In this document: one piece after another, positions 9,029 through 17,145 of the stretch
How the letters are laid out: every line of letters starts with the position of its first letter
How positions within the stretch are numbered: the stretch's first letter is position 1
Source of the DNA: Myxococcales bacterium
GTDB lineage: Bacteria > Myxococcota_A > Polyangia > Polyangiales > Polyangiaceae
Direction of reading: 5' to 3'
Length of the DNA stretch: 62,851 bases
Assembly (NCBI GenBank): GCA_947473045.1
Contig: CANJCO010000027.1
Coordinates: forward strand, 1-62,851
Position numbers and translations under genes: made by a program
Notes under the pieces: generated by a model
What the model was told of the DNA's origin: nothing
The model's database searches: none
What the model saw: only the letters and a program-made list of their open reading frames with translations

Positions 9029-9937
9029 CTACCCCGCTGGGGCGCGGCCCGCGAGCAGGAAGTCATCCAGAGCAACGTTCGCGCGCGTGATCAGCGCCGA
9101 CGGATCGCGCGGGTTGAACCAGTCGAACGGAGACGACCACGCTCCCGCGCTGCGCGTGTGCTCGCGCGGGTCTCCGCAAGCGAGGCGCAGGGCGCACGCA
9201 TGAAAGGCCTCGTTCAGGTAGTCGAGCTCGGGCGCAGCGAAGGGCCCTGCCCCAAAGCGCGCCGACGCGGCTGCGCGAAACGGGGGCCCGATCACGCTCG
9301 CCGTGCGAACCGCACGCGCCTCGCAGTCGCGCGCTGCCCGGCCCCCTCTCGCGGTCGCGTCGCCCGTTGCCCGGGCGAACACGACGCGATCGCCGAGGCC
9401 GACGAGCGACATCGCGCGAAGATCGGTCGCGCCTCTGGCCAGCGCGCGATCGAGTGCCTCCGATACGCCGCGCGTCTCGGGCTCCGACAGCGGCGCCGAC
9501 CCTCGCCCCGACAGCGAGAGGCGCAGGTGGCGCGCGCCGGTGCTCGTCGGCCAGTTGCGGTTCAAATCGACGCCGCGCGCGTTGCCTGTGCGCAGTCTGC
9601 GGCGCCCCTCGACGAGGTCGCTCTCTACGGCCGCGTAGCCATCGACGTTGACGAGCGGAAACGCCACCACGCGACGGCCCTCCGGCGGCGCGTCGCACAG
9701 GGCCGCGAGCCAGGCGACGAGCGCCTCGACCGCAGCCCATTGCATCGGGTGCAGTCCGGCGATCGCGATCGAAAGCGACTTCGCGCGCGGCGAGCCGATC
9801 TCGACCGCGAGCACGCTCCTGCGCCCGGACGAAACTGCGCACTCGGTCACGCGCGCGCCCCTCGATTCGAGGCTGCGAACCGCCTGCAACACCGCGTGCG
9901 CGCCCCGGTAAGGGGTGGGTAATCGGTGCGGGTTCAT
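9029..9937 (-). CDS. M14-like carboxypeptidase fold, zinc site degenerate
   Basis: 302 aa from the ATG at 9937; an upstream in-frame extension to 10141 would run through the start of the neighbouring gene. M14 hallmarks are visible: GLHPMQW at the HxxE position, NVDGYAA, the substrate-binding RGVDLNRNWP and APLSEPET. However the HxxE motif reads HPMQ, and the usual LHSYGQ region carrying the third zinc ligand reads LVGLGDR. Two of the three expected zinc ligands are therefore replaced, and it may be a pseudo-peptidase with a binding role. It is probably in an operon with the membrane MutS-like gene. Confidence 0.75.
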   Translation of the reverse strand: MNPHRLPTPYRGAHAVLQAVRSLESRGARVTECAVSSGRRSVLAVEIGSPRAKSLSIAIAGLHPMQWAAVEALVAWLAALCDAPPEGRRVVAFPLVNVDGYAAVESDLVEGRRRLRTGNARGVDLNRNWPTSTGARHLRLSLSGRGSAPLSEPETRGVSEALDRALARGATDLRAMSLVGLGDRVVFARATGDATARGGRAARDCEARAVRTASVIGPPFRAAASARFGAGPFAAPELDYLNEAFHACALRLACGDPREHTRSAGAWSSPFDWFNPRDPSALITRANVALDDFLLAGRAPAG

Positions 9938-10022
9938 CAAAGCAGCGGGGCCAACAAGCTGCTTCACTGTAGTCGCGACCCGCGCGACATGCAGCAGCGT
10001 TATCGGCGGCGCGCGCGCGACG

Positions 10023-10490
10023 TCAGGGCATGACGGCGGATACCTCGCCGCGCTCAGGCGCAGACGCTGCAGCGAGGTGCTCGCCAATCGCCTGCGCCAT
10101 GTCTTCAGCGGCGCGCGACTTTTTGCAGAGCCCCGAGGCATACGACCACAGCGGATGCGCTGGGCACGCCACGCTCGCCTGCGCGAAGATTCGCGCAGCG
10201 ACCCGCGTCTGGCCGAGAAAGTCCTTCGGGGTCACCACGCACGGCGTCTGGTAGGCGCCGCAGCTCCGCCCACGATCTCCGCGAGCCCCGACCTGATATC
10301 CACTTTCGTGAGCCGCGATCACGTCGAGCGTCGCCGCGAATTCGAACGCCGAAGCGGGCGCTGCTTCGATCGCGACCTGAGCGATCGCCAGCGCAGCGGC
10401 TTCGGAGCGCGCGTGCGGATGGCCCGTCGCGTCGCATAACAAAGGAAGCGAGCCGACCCATGCGGCAAGATCCATAACAGTGACCGTCAT
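10023..10490 (-). CDS. Lysozyme-like / lytic transglycosylase-fold protein
   Basis: 155 aa. The stretch VIAAHESGYQVGARGDRGRS followed by CGAYQT matches the pattern of the SLT/lysozyme-like fold: catalytic Glu in HESGY, then a Gly-rich turn and the GAYQ motif, with WSYASGLCKK as a later helix. It should act on peptidoglycan if exported, but no clear signal peptide is present. The ATG at 10490 has GAGG five bases upstream, which decides it over a GTG two codons earlier. It lies 85 bp upstream of the M14-like gene on the same strand. Family assignment is moderate. Confidence 0.6.
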   Translation of the reverse strand: MTVTVMDLAAWVGSLPLLCDATGHPHARSEAAALAIAQVAIEAAPASAFEFAATLDVIAAHESGYQVGARGDRGRSCGAYQTPCVVTPKDFLGQTRVAARIFAQASVACPAHPLWSYASGLCKKSRAAEDMAQAIGEHLAAASAPERGEVSAVMP

Positions 10491-10588
10491 ACGCACCTCA
10501 GCGGGCGATCGCGCCCAACCGAGCGCGCCCGAATATCAATGTAATATACACTTAAACGAAAGGGACGCGGGCGGCGCCTGTGGCGGCG

Positions 10589-11101
10589 TCAGCCCTTGTG
10601 CGACTCCGTCGACACATCGATCTTTCGCGGCTGCTGCTCGGGTCGCTTCGGCACGTTGACGGTGAGCACGCCCTCGCTCAGCTCGGCGCGCACCTGCTCG
10701 ACAGCGGCCGCCGCGGGCAGCGTGAAGCTGCGTGAAAAAGAGCCGAACGTGCGCTCGTAGGCGTAATAGGAGTCCGACTTGTCGCCAGGCTCGGCCTCGC
10801 GCTTGCCGCTGATCGTGACGCGATTTCCGGTGAGCGAGACGTCGAGGTCCTTTTCATGAACGCCGGGAACGTCGGCGCGAAACAGGTACGCGTCCTTGGT
10901 CTCCTTCACCTCGAACGTCGGACTGAACGAGGCCGTGAGCGGGGACTCCGCCAGGAACGGCGAGACCTCCCGAAACGGGTCCCAGCCCCGCACGGGGTCC
11001 CATCCGAACATGCTGCGCATGATGCGGAGCGGAGTGTCTTCGCGCAGCGGCATCGCGAGGCTGCGGTTGTCTGCGTCTCTTCGAATTGTGACGTGGGCCA
11101 T
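10589..11101 (-). CDS. Small heat-shock protein Hsp20 / alpha-crystallin
   Basis: 170 aa. The alpha-crystallin domain runs from about FSPTFEVKETKDAYLFRADV to LTVNVPKRPE, with the family A-x-L-x-x-G-V-L motif seen as AELSEGVLTVNV and a C-terminal PRKIDV tail. It is an ATP-independent holdase that keeps unfolding proteins soluble in the cytoplasm. The ATG at 11101 is preceded by AGGAG, which excludes the longer frame. A sigma54-type promoter and a dyad lie just upstream, and an NtrC-type activator gene lies directly upstream on the same strand, so expression is probably sigma54-dependent. Confidence 0.92.
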   Translation of the reverse strand: MAHVTIRRDADNRSLAMPLREDTPLRIMRSMFGWDPVRGWDPFREVSPFLAESPLTASFSPTFEVKETKDAYLFRADVPGVHEKDLDVSLTGNRVTISGKREAEPGDKSDSYYAYERTFGSFSRSFTLPAAAAVEQVRAELSEGVLTVNVPKRPEQQPRKIDVSTESHKG

Positions 11102-11132
11102 GGGCAACTCTCCTTCGTGTGGGGAGCCCCTC

Positions 11133-11147
11133 GCAATCGGCGTTCCA
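11133..11147 (-). promoter_or_regulatory. Sigma54 (-24/-12) promoter of hsp20
   Basis: Read on the minus strand the sequence is TGGAACGCCGATTGC: GG, exactly 10 bases, then GC, with TTGC at the -12 end. It is close to the consensus TGGCAC-N5-TTGC. The expected start lies about 12 bases downstream, leaving room for AGGAG and the ATG at 11101. The adjacent gene encodes a sigma54 activator, which supports the call. Confidence 0.75.
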
Positions 11148-11199
11148 CGCCTATTTTCAGCCATTTTCTGACTCGGCCCCCCGCACCGGGGCGTCGCTT

Positions 11200-11215
11200 G
11201 TGCGCGCCTGCGCAC
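11200..11215 (-). promoter_or_regulatory. Candidate activator dyad upstream of the hsp20 promoter
   Basis: GTGCGCAGGCGCGCAC on the minus strand is a perfect inverted repeat with 6-bp arms and a 4-bp spacer. It lies about 80 bp upstream of the predicted start, where enhancer sites for NtrC-type activators usually sit. The match to a specific regulator is inference; GC-rich palindromes arise by chance in this genome. Confidence 0.4.
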
Positions 11216-11229
11216 CGATCGCGGCTTCG

Positions 11230-12600
11230 CTAGTTTCGGTTTCGCGTCACGCCGTATTCGTGCATGCGGTACTGGATGGTGCGCACGCTGATGTCGAGCA
11301 GCTCGGCCGCCTTCGTGGTCGAGTTGCCGCACGACTCGAGCGTCGACAAGATGGCGTGGCGCTCGATTTCGGCCATCGTCGCGCCCGGTATTCGGATCGC
11401 GCCGTGGGTGTCGGGCGCGGGCTCGAACGGCAGATCGTCTTCGTCGATACGCGTCGACTCACAGAGAACGACCGCGCGCTCAATGGCGTTTTCGAGGGCG
11501 CGAACGTTGCCCGGCCACCGATGTCCGGCGATCTTTTGCCGGGCTTTGTCGGTAAATGAGTCGATTCGCTTGTGGTTTTCAGCAGCAAATCTGCGCATGA
11601 AGTGATCGGCGAGCACGAGCACGTCTCCGCCGCGCAAACGCAGCGGCGGCATCTCGATGTGCACGACGTTCAGGCGGTAATAGAGGTCTTCGCGAAAGCG
11701 ACCGTCGCGCACGTCCTGGGCCAGATCGCGGTTGGTCGCGGCGATGACGCGCACGTCGGTGCGAATCGACTCGTTGCCGCCTACCCGCTCGAACGTTCGC
11801 TCCTGAAGCACGCGCAGGAGCTTGACCTGCGTCAGCGCCGGAATTTCTCCCACTTCGTCGAGAAAGAGCGTGCCGCCGTCGGCCTGCTCGAAGCGCCCCA
11901 CGCGCCGCCGATCCGCGCCTGTAAATGAGCCTTTTTCGTGGCCAAACAGCTCGCTCTCGAGCAGCGACTCCGCCAGGGCGGCGCAGTGCAGCCCGACGAA
12001 AGGCGCCTTCGCGCGCGGACCGAGCTCGTGGATGGCGCGCGCGAGCTCGCCTTTGCCAGTGCCGCTCTCACCGGTGACGAGCACGGTCGCGCGAGACCCC
12101 GCCACCTGCTTGGCCACACGATAGACTTTTTGCATCGCCGGGCTCGCGCCGATGAGCCCCTGAAGCCCCTCGCCGTCGCGCTCGCGGAGCTGGCGTCGAA
12201 GGTTCTCGGCTTCGACGCGAAGTTCGCGTCGCTCGATCGCGCGCTGCGTGATCACGAGCAGGGCATCGAACTCGATCGGCTTGGTGAGATAGTCCTGCGC
12301 GCCCTGGCGCATGGCCGCGACGGCGCTCGCGACGTCGCCGAACGCAGTCGCGACGATGACGGGCAAATCGGCGTCCTGATCATGGAGCCTTTTCATGAGC
12401 TCGAGGCCGTCCATGCGCGGCATTTTCAGATCGGTGACCACCACATCGGGCGGGCGTTCCGCGGCGACCGCGAGCGCCTCCGCGCCGTCGGCTGCCGTGT
12501 CGACGAGATAGCCCTCGTCGCGCAGAAGGCGCTCGAGCCCGCTGCGCGCAGCCGGCTCATCATCGACCACGAGGATCCTGCATTTTCGAACTTCTGCCAT
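11230..12600 (-). CDS. NtrC-family sigma54-dependent response regulator
   Basis: 456 aa in three domains. The receiver (about 8-122) has the acidic pair VVDDE, phosphoacceptor Asp57 (VVTDLKMP) and TKP. The AAA+ sigma54-interaction domain (about 143-370) has Walker [10 protein letters not shown], the sigma54-contact loop as GSFTGA, and Walker [14 protein letters not shown]. The Fis-type HTH at the end carries [17 protein letters not shown]. It should activate sigma54 promoters after phosphorylation by the histidine kinase encoded 31 bp upstream. The sigma54 promoter of hsp20 directly downstream is the obvious target. Confidence 0.95.
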   Translation of the reverse strand: MAEVRKCRILVVDDEPAARSGLERLLRDEGYLVDTAADGAEALAVAAERPPDVVVTDLKMPRMDGLELMKRLHDQDADLPVIVATAFGDVASAVAAMRQGAQDYLTKPIEFDALLVITQRAIERRELRVEAENLRRQLRERDGEGLQGLIGASPAMQKVYRVAKQVAGSRATVLVTGESGTGKGELARAIHELGPRAKAPFVGLHCAALAESLLESELFGHEKGSFTGADRRRVGRFEQADGGTLFLDEVGEIPALTQVKLLRVLQERTFERVGGNESIRTDVRVIAATNRDLAQDVRDGRFREDLYYRLNVVHIEMPPLRLRGGDVLVLADHFMRRFAAENHKRIDSFTDKARQKIAGHRWPGNVRALENAIERAVVLCESTRIDEDDLPFEPAPDTHGAIRIPGATMAEIERHAILSTLESCGNSTTKAAELLDISVRTIQYRMHEYGVTRNRN

Positions 12601-12631
12601 GACAGCCTGTCATCCTCTCGATTGCGGTCGC

Positions 12632-14233
12632 CTACGCCCGAACGGGCATGCTGATGCGAAACACGGTGTGACCCTCGCGCCGCGACACGTCGACGCTGCC
12701 GCCGTGATCGGTGACGATGCGGTGGGTGATCGAAAGCCCGAGGCCCGTGCCTTGCGCCTTCGTTGAATAGAAGGCGTCAAAGATGGGCGCTTCGGGCGAA
12801 GAAAGGCCGGGACCGTCGTCCTCGACCTCGATGATGGCGAGCCGCGGCGCGCGCAGGCCGCGCAAGGTGACGTGTCCGCCCGATGGCGCGAGCGCCTCGA
12901 TGGCGTTCATCACCAGGTTCAGCAAGACCTGCTCCATCTTCGCCCGATCGGCAGGAAACACCAGCACCTTGGCCGGCAGCTCACGGGTCAGCTCCACTCC
13001 GCTCGACGCGGCCATGGCCGAGACGAGCGGCAGCACGCGGTCGAACAGGGCGCCGACCGAAACTTCCTCGTAGTCGAGCGCACGCGGACGCGCGAAGTCG
13101 AGGAAGTCGGTGACGAGCGACGCCAGGCGCTGAATCTCGTCGCCGACGATTCCCACCGCCTCGAGCGCCTCGCGCGACGCTCCGGTCTTTCCGAGCGAGC
13201 GGCTGAGAAACTCGAGATGCAGGCGCGCGCCGTTGAGCGGATTGCGAATCTCATGGGCGAGCCCCGCCGCGAGGGTGCCGATCGCCGCGAGCTTTTCGCT
13301 GCGGCGCGTTCGCTCGGCAAGCGAGCGCTCGTCAGTCTGATCGTGCCCGATCACAAACACGCTGATGCCCGAGGCATCGGCGGCTGCCGTGCGGGCAATT
13401 TGCCAGCGAACGTCGCGCAAATTGCCGCTGCGGGTGCAGAGCGGCAGCTCGACGGAGCGCGACCGCGTCAGGGCGTCTTCGCCCTCGCTTGCCTCAAACT
13501 TGGCGCCGTTCAACGCGAAATCGAACAGCGGCACGACGTCGGCGGGCAGCATGCGCTCTGCGAACGAAGTGCCGATCACCTCTTCGCGACCGTAACCGGT
13601 CACGCGCTCGGCGCCCGCGTTAAACAGCTTGATCGACCCCGCCGCGTCGAGGCCCACCACGAGCTCGCGCGCTAGCTCGACGGCCGTCATGTGGCGGTGC
13701 TCGCTCAGCGCGAGCGACTCGGCGAGCTGCTCGCGCTCGAGCGCCTGCAGGCGCGTGAGACGGTCCATCTGCGCGTCGCGATACGACTCGAGCATGACCG
13801 CAAGCTCGAGATCGACGGCCTTGCTGATGGCCCGCGCAGTCTTCGCGCCACCACCCGGCACCCTGGCGTGCGCGAGCGCCTCGAGCTCGCCGCGAATGAG
13901 CGCCATCGCGGTGAACATGTAGCGCTGGGCGAGGCCGATGCGCACGTGCACCTGCCCGATCTTCGCCGTCTGCGCGTAGTACGCCGCGTCGTAGACGCCG
14001 CCCAGCAGCCGATGTAGCCACCCGAGCAGCGACCGGTGAAGCCGCTCGATCTGCGCCTCGCCGGTAAACACGGCGTGGGCCTCTTCGTGCTCGCGAATGC
14101 GCTCGTAGAACTGGCGCGCGATACGCTCGAAGTCAGGCGCTGCGAGATCGTGAAACGCCGCGAGCAGCGCCGCTTCGTCGTCACCAAACTCGACGTAGCC
14201 GCGAATTTCAGAGACGCGCTCCGCGGAGATCAT
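12632..14233 (-). CDS. Globin-coupled sensor histidine kinase
   Basis: 533 aa. Residues 1-160 form a globin-sensor (protoglobin-like) domain: heme-proximal His is probably His96 in KIGQVHVRIGL, and Tyr43 in QFYERI is at the position of the distal Tyr of known globin-coupled kinases. A PAS domain (about 182-300) follows, then HisKA with His327 in AAGLAHEIRNP, the N-box NLVMNAIEAL, and the G boxes DDGPGLS and GTGLGLS. It should sense O2 or redox state through heme, autophosphorylate and pass phosphate to the adjacent NtrC-type regulator. No membrane segment is visible, so it is cytosolic. The layout recalls AfGcHK of Anaeromyxobacter, with an extra PAS domain. Confidence 0.9.
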   Translation of the reverse strand: MISAERVSEIRGYVEFGDDEAALLAAFHDLAAPDFERIARQFYERIREHEEAHAVFTGEAQIERLHRSLLGWLHRLLGGVYDAAYYAQTAKIGQVHVRIGLAQRYMFTAMALIRGELEALAHARVPGGGAKTARAISKAVDLELAVMLESYRDAQMDRLTRLQALEREQLAESLALSEHRHMTAVELARELVVGLDAAGSIKLFNAGAERVTGYGREEVIGTSFAERMLPADVVPLFDFALNGAKFEASEGEDALTRSRSVELPLCTRSGNLRDVRWQIARTAAADASGISVFVIGHDQTDERSLAERTRRSEKLAAIGTLAAGLAHEIRNPLNGARLHLEFLSRSLGKTGASREALEAVGIVGDEIQRLASLVTDFLDFARPRALDYEEVSVGALFDRVLPLVSAMAASSGVELTRELPAKVLVFPADRAKMEQVLLNLVMNAIEALAPSGGHVTLRGLRAPRLAIIEVEDDGPGLSSPEAPIFDAFYSTKAQGTGLGLSITHRIVTDHGGSVDVSRREGHTVFRISMPVRA

Positions 14234-14332
14234 GGATCCCCGGGCGCCAACGCGCTCAGGCAGCGTGCGCTGCAGCGCCGGAAAATCGTGGGGTACAACA
14301 TCGGTTTGGGGAGGCGTTATGAGCTTACGACG

Positions 14333-14791
14333 CTACTTGGACGACGACGCGCGCGGACCGTGAATCGTCAGCACCGGCAGCGTCGCCGAGCGGATGACCT
14401 TTTCCGCGACGCTTCCGATCAGGGCGTGCGCGAGGCCCTTGCGGCCGTGGGTGCCAATCACAATGAGGTCGCAACCGAGCTCTTCGGCTACCGAGTGAAT
14501 TTCGTCCCACGGCAGCCCCTGCCGAAGCACAGGCGCCATCTCGACGCCCTTGTCGCGACGCGACGCGCAGGTTTGGTCGAGGGCAGCCTGCGCCGCGTTC
14601 ATGATTCGCGTCGCCATGTCGACCGTGGCCACGAGCGCGCCGTCCGGAAAGCCGTAGATGGGAAGCTCGTAGGCGTGCAGCACGGTGACCTTGGCTCCGG
14701 TGACCTTGGCAAACTCGACCGCGTAGTCGACTGCCCGGTCGGACGTCTCGCTGAAATCGGTCGCAACCAGGATGGCCTTGGGGAGCAGCAT
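14333..14791 (-). CDS. Universal stress protein (UspA family)
   Basis: 152 aa. It starts with the family strand KAILVATDFSE and ends with the ATP-binding pattern G-2x-G-9x-G-S, seen as GTHGRKGLAHALIGSV, so it is probably a nucleotide-binding UspA. The ATG at 14791 is chosen because the family core begins directly after it; upstream codons are not conserved-looking. It lies about 100 bp upstream of the globin-coupled kinase on the same strand and may be the first gene of the stress module. A GG-N10-GC sequence lies just upstream. Confidence 0.9.
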   Translation of the reverse strand: MLLPKAILVATDFSETSDRAVDYAVEFAKVTGAKVTVLHAYELPIYGFPDGALVATVDMATRIMNAAQAALDQTCASRRDKGVEMAPVLRQGLPWDEIHSVAEELGCDLIVIGTHGRKGLAHALIGSVAEKVIRSATLPVLTIHGPRASSSK

Positions 14792-14803
14792 GCCGACCAC
14801 GTC

Positions 14804-14819
14804 TGCAAAAGCCCTGCCG
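14804..14819 (-). promoter_or_regulatory. Possible sigma54 promoter of the UspA gene
   Basis: The minus-strand sequence CGGCAGGGCTTTTGCA has GG-N10-GC spacing and a perfect TTGCA end. The predicted start would fall only about 2 bases before the ATG at 14791, so the mRNA would be nearly leaderless, which weakens the call. A 23-bp dyad with 7-bp arms lies just upstream at 14838-14860. Confidence 0.4.
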
Positions 14820-14837
14820 CACACCAAACGAACGCCT

Positions 14838-14860
14838 GGAGCGCACGTCATGCGCGCTCC
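14838..14860. promoter_or_regulatory. 23-bp inverted repeat upstream of the UspA gene
   Basis: Arms GGAGCGC and GCGCTCC are separated by nine bases. The inner bases also contain GCGCA/TGCGC half-sites like those of the dyad upstream of hsp20, though arranged in the opposite sense. It could be an operator or enhancer for the stress module, or serve the divergent gene at 15007. Inference from position only. Confidence 0.35.
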
Positions 14861-15006
14861 GGGGCCTCGGCGGCGGCTGTTTTCCAATACGGCCTGCGTT
14901 GCGCGGGTTCACCGCGAGCAGCTACCACGCAAAAGCTGCACCTCGGCGAAAACGCAGCACTTCACGGGCGGTGACGTCACGCCGCCCAAGCAGTAGGCTC
15001 GCGACC

Positions 15007-15471
15007 ATGTCGAGTGCGGTTCAGTGCAACAACTGCGGCGCGATGATGACCCCCCAGTGGGACGGGCGCGTCTACCAGTGTCCGTTTTGCAAAACGCAGA
15101 CGCAGGTCGCCATCGGCGCCGACCAAATCGCTGCCGGGATGGCCATCGATCTGGCGAACGTCGACGCATTTCTCGCCAAGCTCGCCGGTGCGCTCCAGCA
15201 GGGCTTCGCCGAGCGCGCGCGGATCCGCGCCGAGGGCGCCTATGTGCTCGCGATCGAAATCGACCTGGATCACGACCGCTTCATCGTCGAGCGCGAGGGA
15301 CAGGCAGCCGTCGCGCGCCACAAAAAAATGGTACGCGGCATCGCCCTTCGCACGAAAACGCTAGCCCTCGACGTGTGGTTTTCTCAGCTCACGACGGCCC
15401 TGGCTACCCACGCCAACTCGAACGCGCGCGCGGCGTGGGTGCTGGGCCAGCTCGGTCACCCCCAGCGGTGA
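15007..15471 (+). CDS. Zinc-ribbon protein of unknown function
   Basis: 154 aa. The N-terminus carries a zinc ribbon, CNNCGAMM then YQCPFC (CxxC...CxxC, residues 7-28). The rest is a compact alpha/beta-looking domain (AIEIDLDHDRFIVEREG) and a C-terminal helical part without a motif I recognise. The ATG at 15007 directly precedes the ribbon; the upstream frame has no support. It is divergent from the UspA gene, with about 215 bp between starts, and ends 9 bp from the end of mscL. Confidence 0.75.
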   Translation: MSSAVQCNNCGAMMTPQWDGRVYQCPFCKTQTQVAIGADQIAAGMAIDLANVDAFLAKLAGALQQGFAERARIRAEGAYVLAIEIDLDHDRFIVEREGQAAVARHKKMVRGIALRTKTLALDVWFSQLTTALATHANSNARAAWVLGQLGHPQR

Positions 15472-15480
15472 CCGAACGCA

Positions 15481-15948
15481 TCACGCCGTAACCGCCTCGA
15501 CATCCGAGGTGCACGAAGGGCAGCGGGTCGCCTTCGCCGAGATGCTGGTGACGCACTTCGGGCAGTCGCGCATCGGCGGAGCCGGGGGCGGGGGCGGCGG
15601 CGCGGGCGGCGCGTGCATGCGGTTGACGGCCTTGACGACCATGAAAATCGCGAACGACGTCAGCAGGAACACGACCACAGTATTAAGGAACAGCCCGTAG
15701 CGCACGGTGACCGCGCCCGCGGTCTTCGCGAGCTCGAGCGTCGCATACGGCCCCGCCTGCGTACCGTCTTTGATCGTCACGAAGAGGTTGGTGAAGTCGA
15801 CCTTGCCGAGCACGAGCCCAAGCGGCGGCATGAGAATGTCGTCGACGAGCGACTTTGAAATGCCGCCGAACGCGCCGCCGATGATGACGCCGACCGCGAG
15901 GTCGACAACGTTGCCGCGCATGATGAATTGCTTGAAATCTTGAAGCAT
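15481..15948 (-). CDS. mscL: Large-conductance mechanosensitive channel with zinc-ribbon tail
   Basis: 155 aa. Residues 1-110 are MscL: N-terminal helix MLQDFKQFIMRGNVVDLAVG, TM1 to about 36, a periplasmic loop, and TM2 about 80-107. It releases solutes when membrane tension rises on osmotic downshock. The tail is unusual: after a run of prolines (114-125) comes a CPKC...CPSC zinc ribbon (129-146) instead of the usual short amphipathic helix. The ATG at 15948 has AAAGGCGGG upstream and matches the family start. It is convergent with the zinc-ribbon gene. Confidence 0.92.
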   Translation of the reverse strand: MLQDFKQFIMRGNVVDLAVGVIIGGAFGGISKSLVDDILMPPLGLVLGKVDFTNLFVTIKDGTQAGPYATLELAKTAGAVTVRYGLFLNTVVVFLLTSFAIFMVVKAVNRMHAPPAPPPPPPAPPMRDCPKCVTSISAKATRCPSCTSDVEAVTA

Positions 15949-16089
15949 GAGCCCGCCTTTGAGAGCGCGCTTATAGCGACGATATTGGCTCGCACCAAGA
16001 CTTCCGTGCACGCTCGGGCCCGCGTCGGGGCCCGCGGAGCCAACAATTGACGCGCGGGGCGCCGCGACCCGTGGCAGGGTGAGCGCCCG

Positions 16090-17106
16090 ATGCCGCTCGA
16101 TCGCCACGAAAGAGGCCTTGGCACGCTGCGCATCAGCGTGACCGATCGGTGCAATTTGCGCTGCGTTTACTGCATGCCCGAAGACAACTACGTGTGGCTC
16201 GACGACGCGTCGATCCTCTCGGTCGACGAGCTCGCGCGGATCGCGAAGGCGTTCGTCGCCCAGGGCGTGCGGGAGGTGCGACTGACGGGCGGAGAGCCGC
16301 TCCTGCGCCCGGATCTCGAAGCGATTGTTCGGCGCCTGTCGCAGCTCGGCGTCGACCTCGCGCTGACGACCAACGGGGTGCTCTTCGGCCCGCGCGCGCG
16401 CGCGCTGCGGGAGGCCGGCCTGTCGCGCGTCACCATCAGCCTCGATACGCTCGATCCCGAGCGCGCACGCAAGCTGTCGAAAACCACCCGGCTCGGCGAC
16501 GTGCTCGCGTCGCTCGACGCCGCGCGCGAGGCCGGATTTACAGGCACCAAGCTCAACACCGTGGTCATGCGCGGGCGAAACGACGACGAGCTCGCGAACA
16601 TCGTGGACCTCGCGCGAAGCAAAGGCGCCGAGGCGCGGTTCATCGAGTACATGGACGTCGGCGGCGCCACGCGGTGGGAGATGAGCGACGTCGTCCCGAT
16701 GGCAGAAATCGTCGCGCGCGTGGGCCAGGCGTTCGGCGGGGCCACCGCGGCGTCAGCCCCTCGCGGCAGCGCGCCCGCGCAGCGATACCGCACCGGAGAC
16801 GGCGCGACGTTCGGCGTGATCGCCTCGACCACGCAGCCATTTTGCGGAACGTGCGATCGCGCGCGCATCACCGCCGACGGAGTGCTGTTTACCTGCCTTT
16901 ACGCCGAGCGCGGCGTCGATCTCCGCGGCCCGCTCCGCGCTGGCGCCAGCGCCGAAGCGCTCGGCGAACGCATCGCGCAAACATGGCGCGCGCGCGCCGA
17001 TCGCGGCGCCGAGGAGCGCCTCAACGCTCCCGAGCGCCGCGCGCTGGTGCCGGTTACGCGCCTGCGCGCCGACCCCCACCGCGAGATGCACACCCGCGGC
17101 GGATAG
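16090..17106 (+). CDS. moaA: GTP 3',8-cyclase MoaA (molybdenum cofactor biosynthesis)
   Basis: 338 aa radical-SAM enzyme that converts GTP to 3',8-cyclo-GTP in the first step of molybdopterin synthesis. The SAM-cluster motif CNLRCVYC (Cys21, Cys25, Cys28) is present, with LTGGEPLLR downstream, and the C-terminal substrate cluster ligands appear as FCGTCDR...LFTC. The protein ends in GG, like MoaA proteins whose C-terminal Gly-Gly reaches the active site. No other moa or moe gene is nearby, so the pathway must be completed elsewhere. Confidence 0.95.
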   Translation: MPLDRHERGLGTLRISVTDRCNLRCVYCMPEDNYVWLDDASILSVDELARIAKAFVAQGVREVRLTGGEPLLRPDLEAIVRRLSQLGVDLALTTNGVLFGPRARALREAGLSRVTISLDTLDPERARKLSKTTRLGDVLASLDAAREAGFTGTKLNTVVMRGRNDDELANIVDLARSKGAEARFIEYMDVGGATRWEMSDVVPMAEIVARVGQAFGGATAASAPRGSAPAQRYRTGDGATFGVIASTTQPFCGTCDRARITADGVLFTCLYAERGVDLRGPLRAGASAEALGERIAQTWRARADRGAEERLNAPERRALVPVTRLRADPHREMHTRGG

Positions 17107-17145
17107 CGCACGCGGCGCGCACCACGCGCGCTACCCTCGCATGCC

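Noticed and set aside
11230-12600. Regulator read as unable to contact sigma54 because its loop is GSFTGA, not GAFTGA
   Set aside because: GSFTGA-type variants at the second position are tolerated in the family; other motifs are intact.
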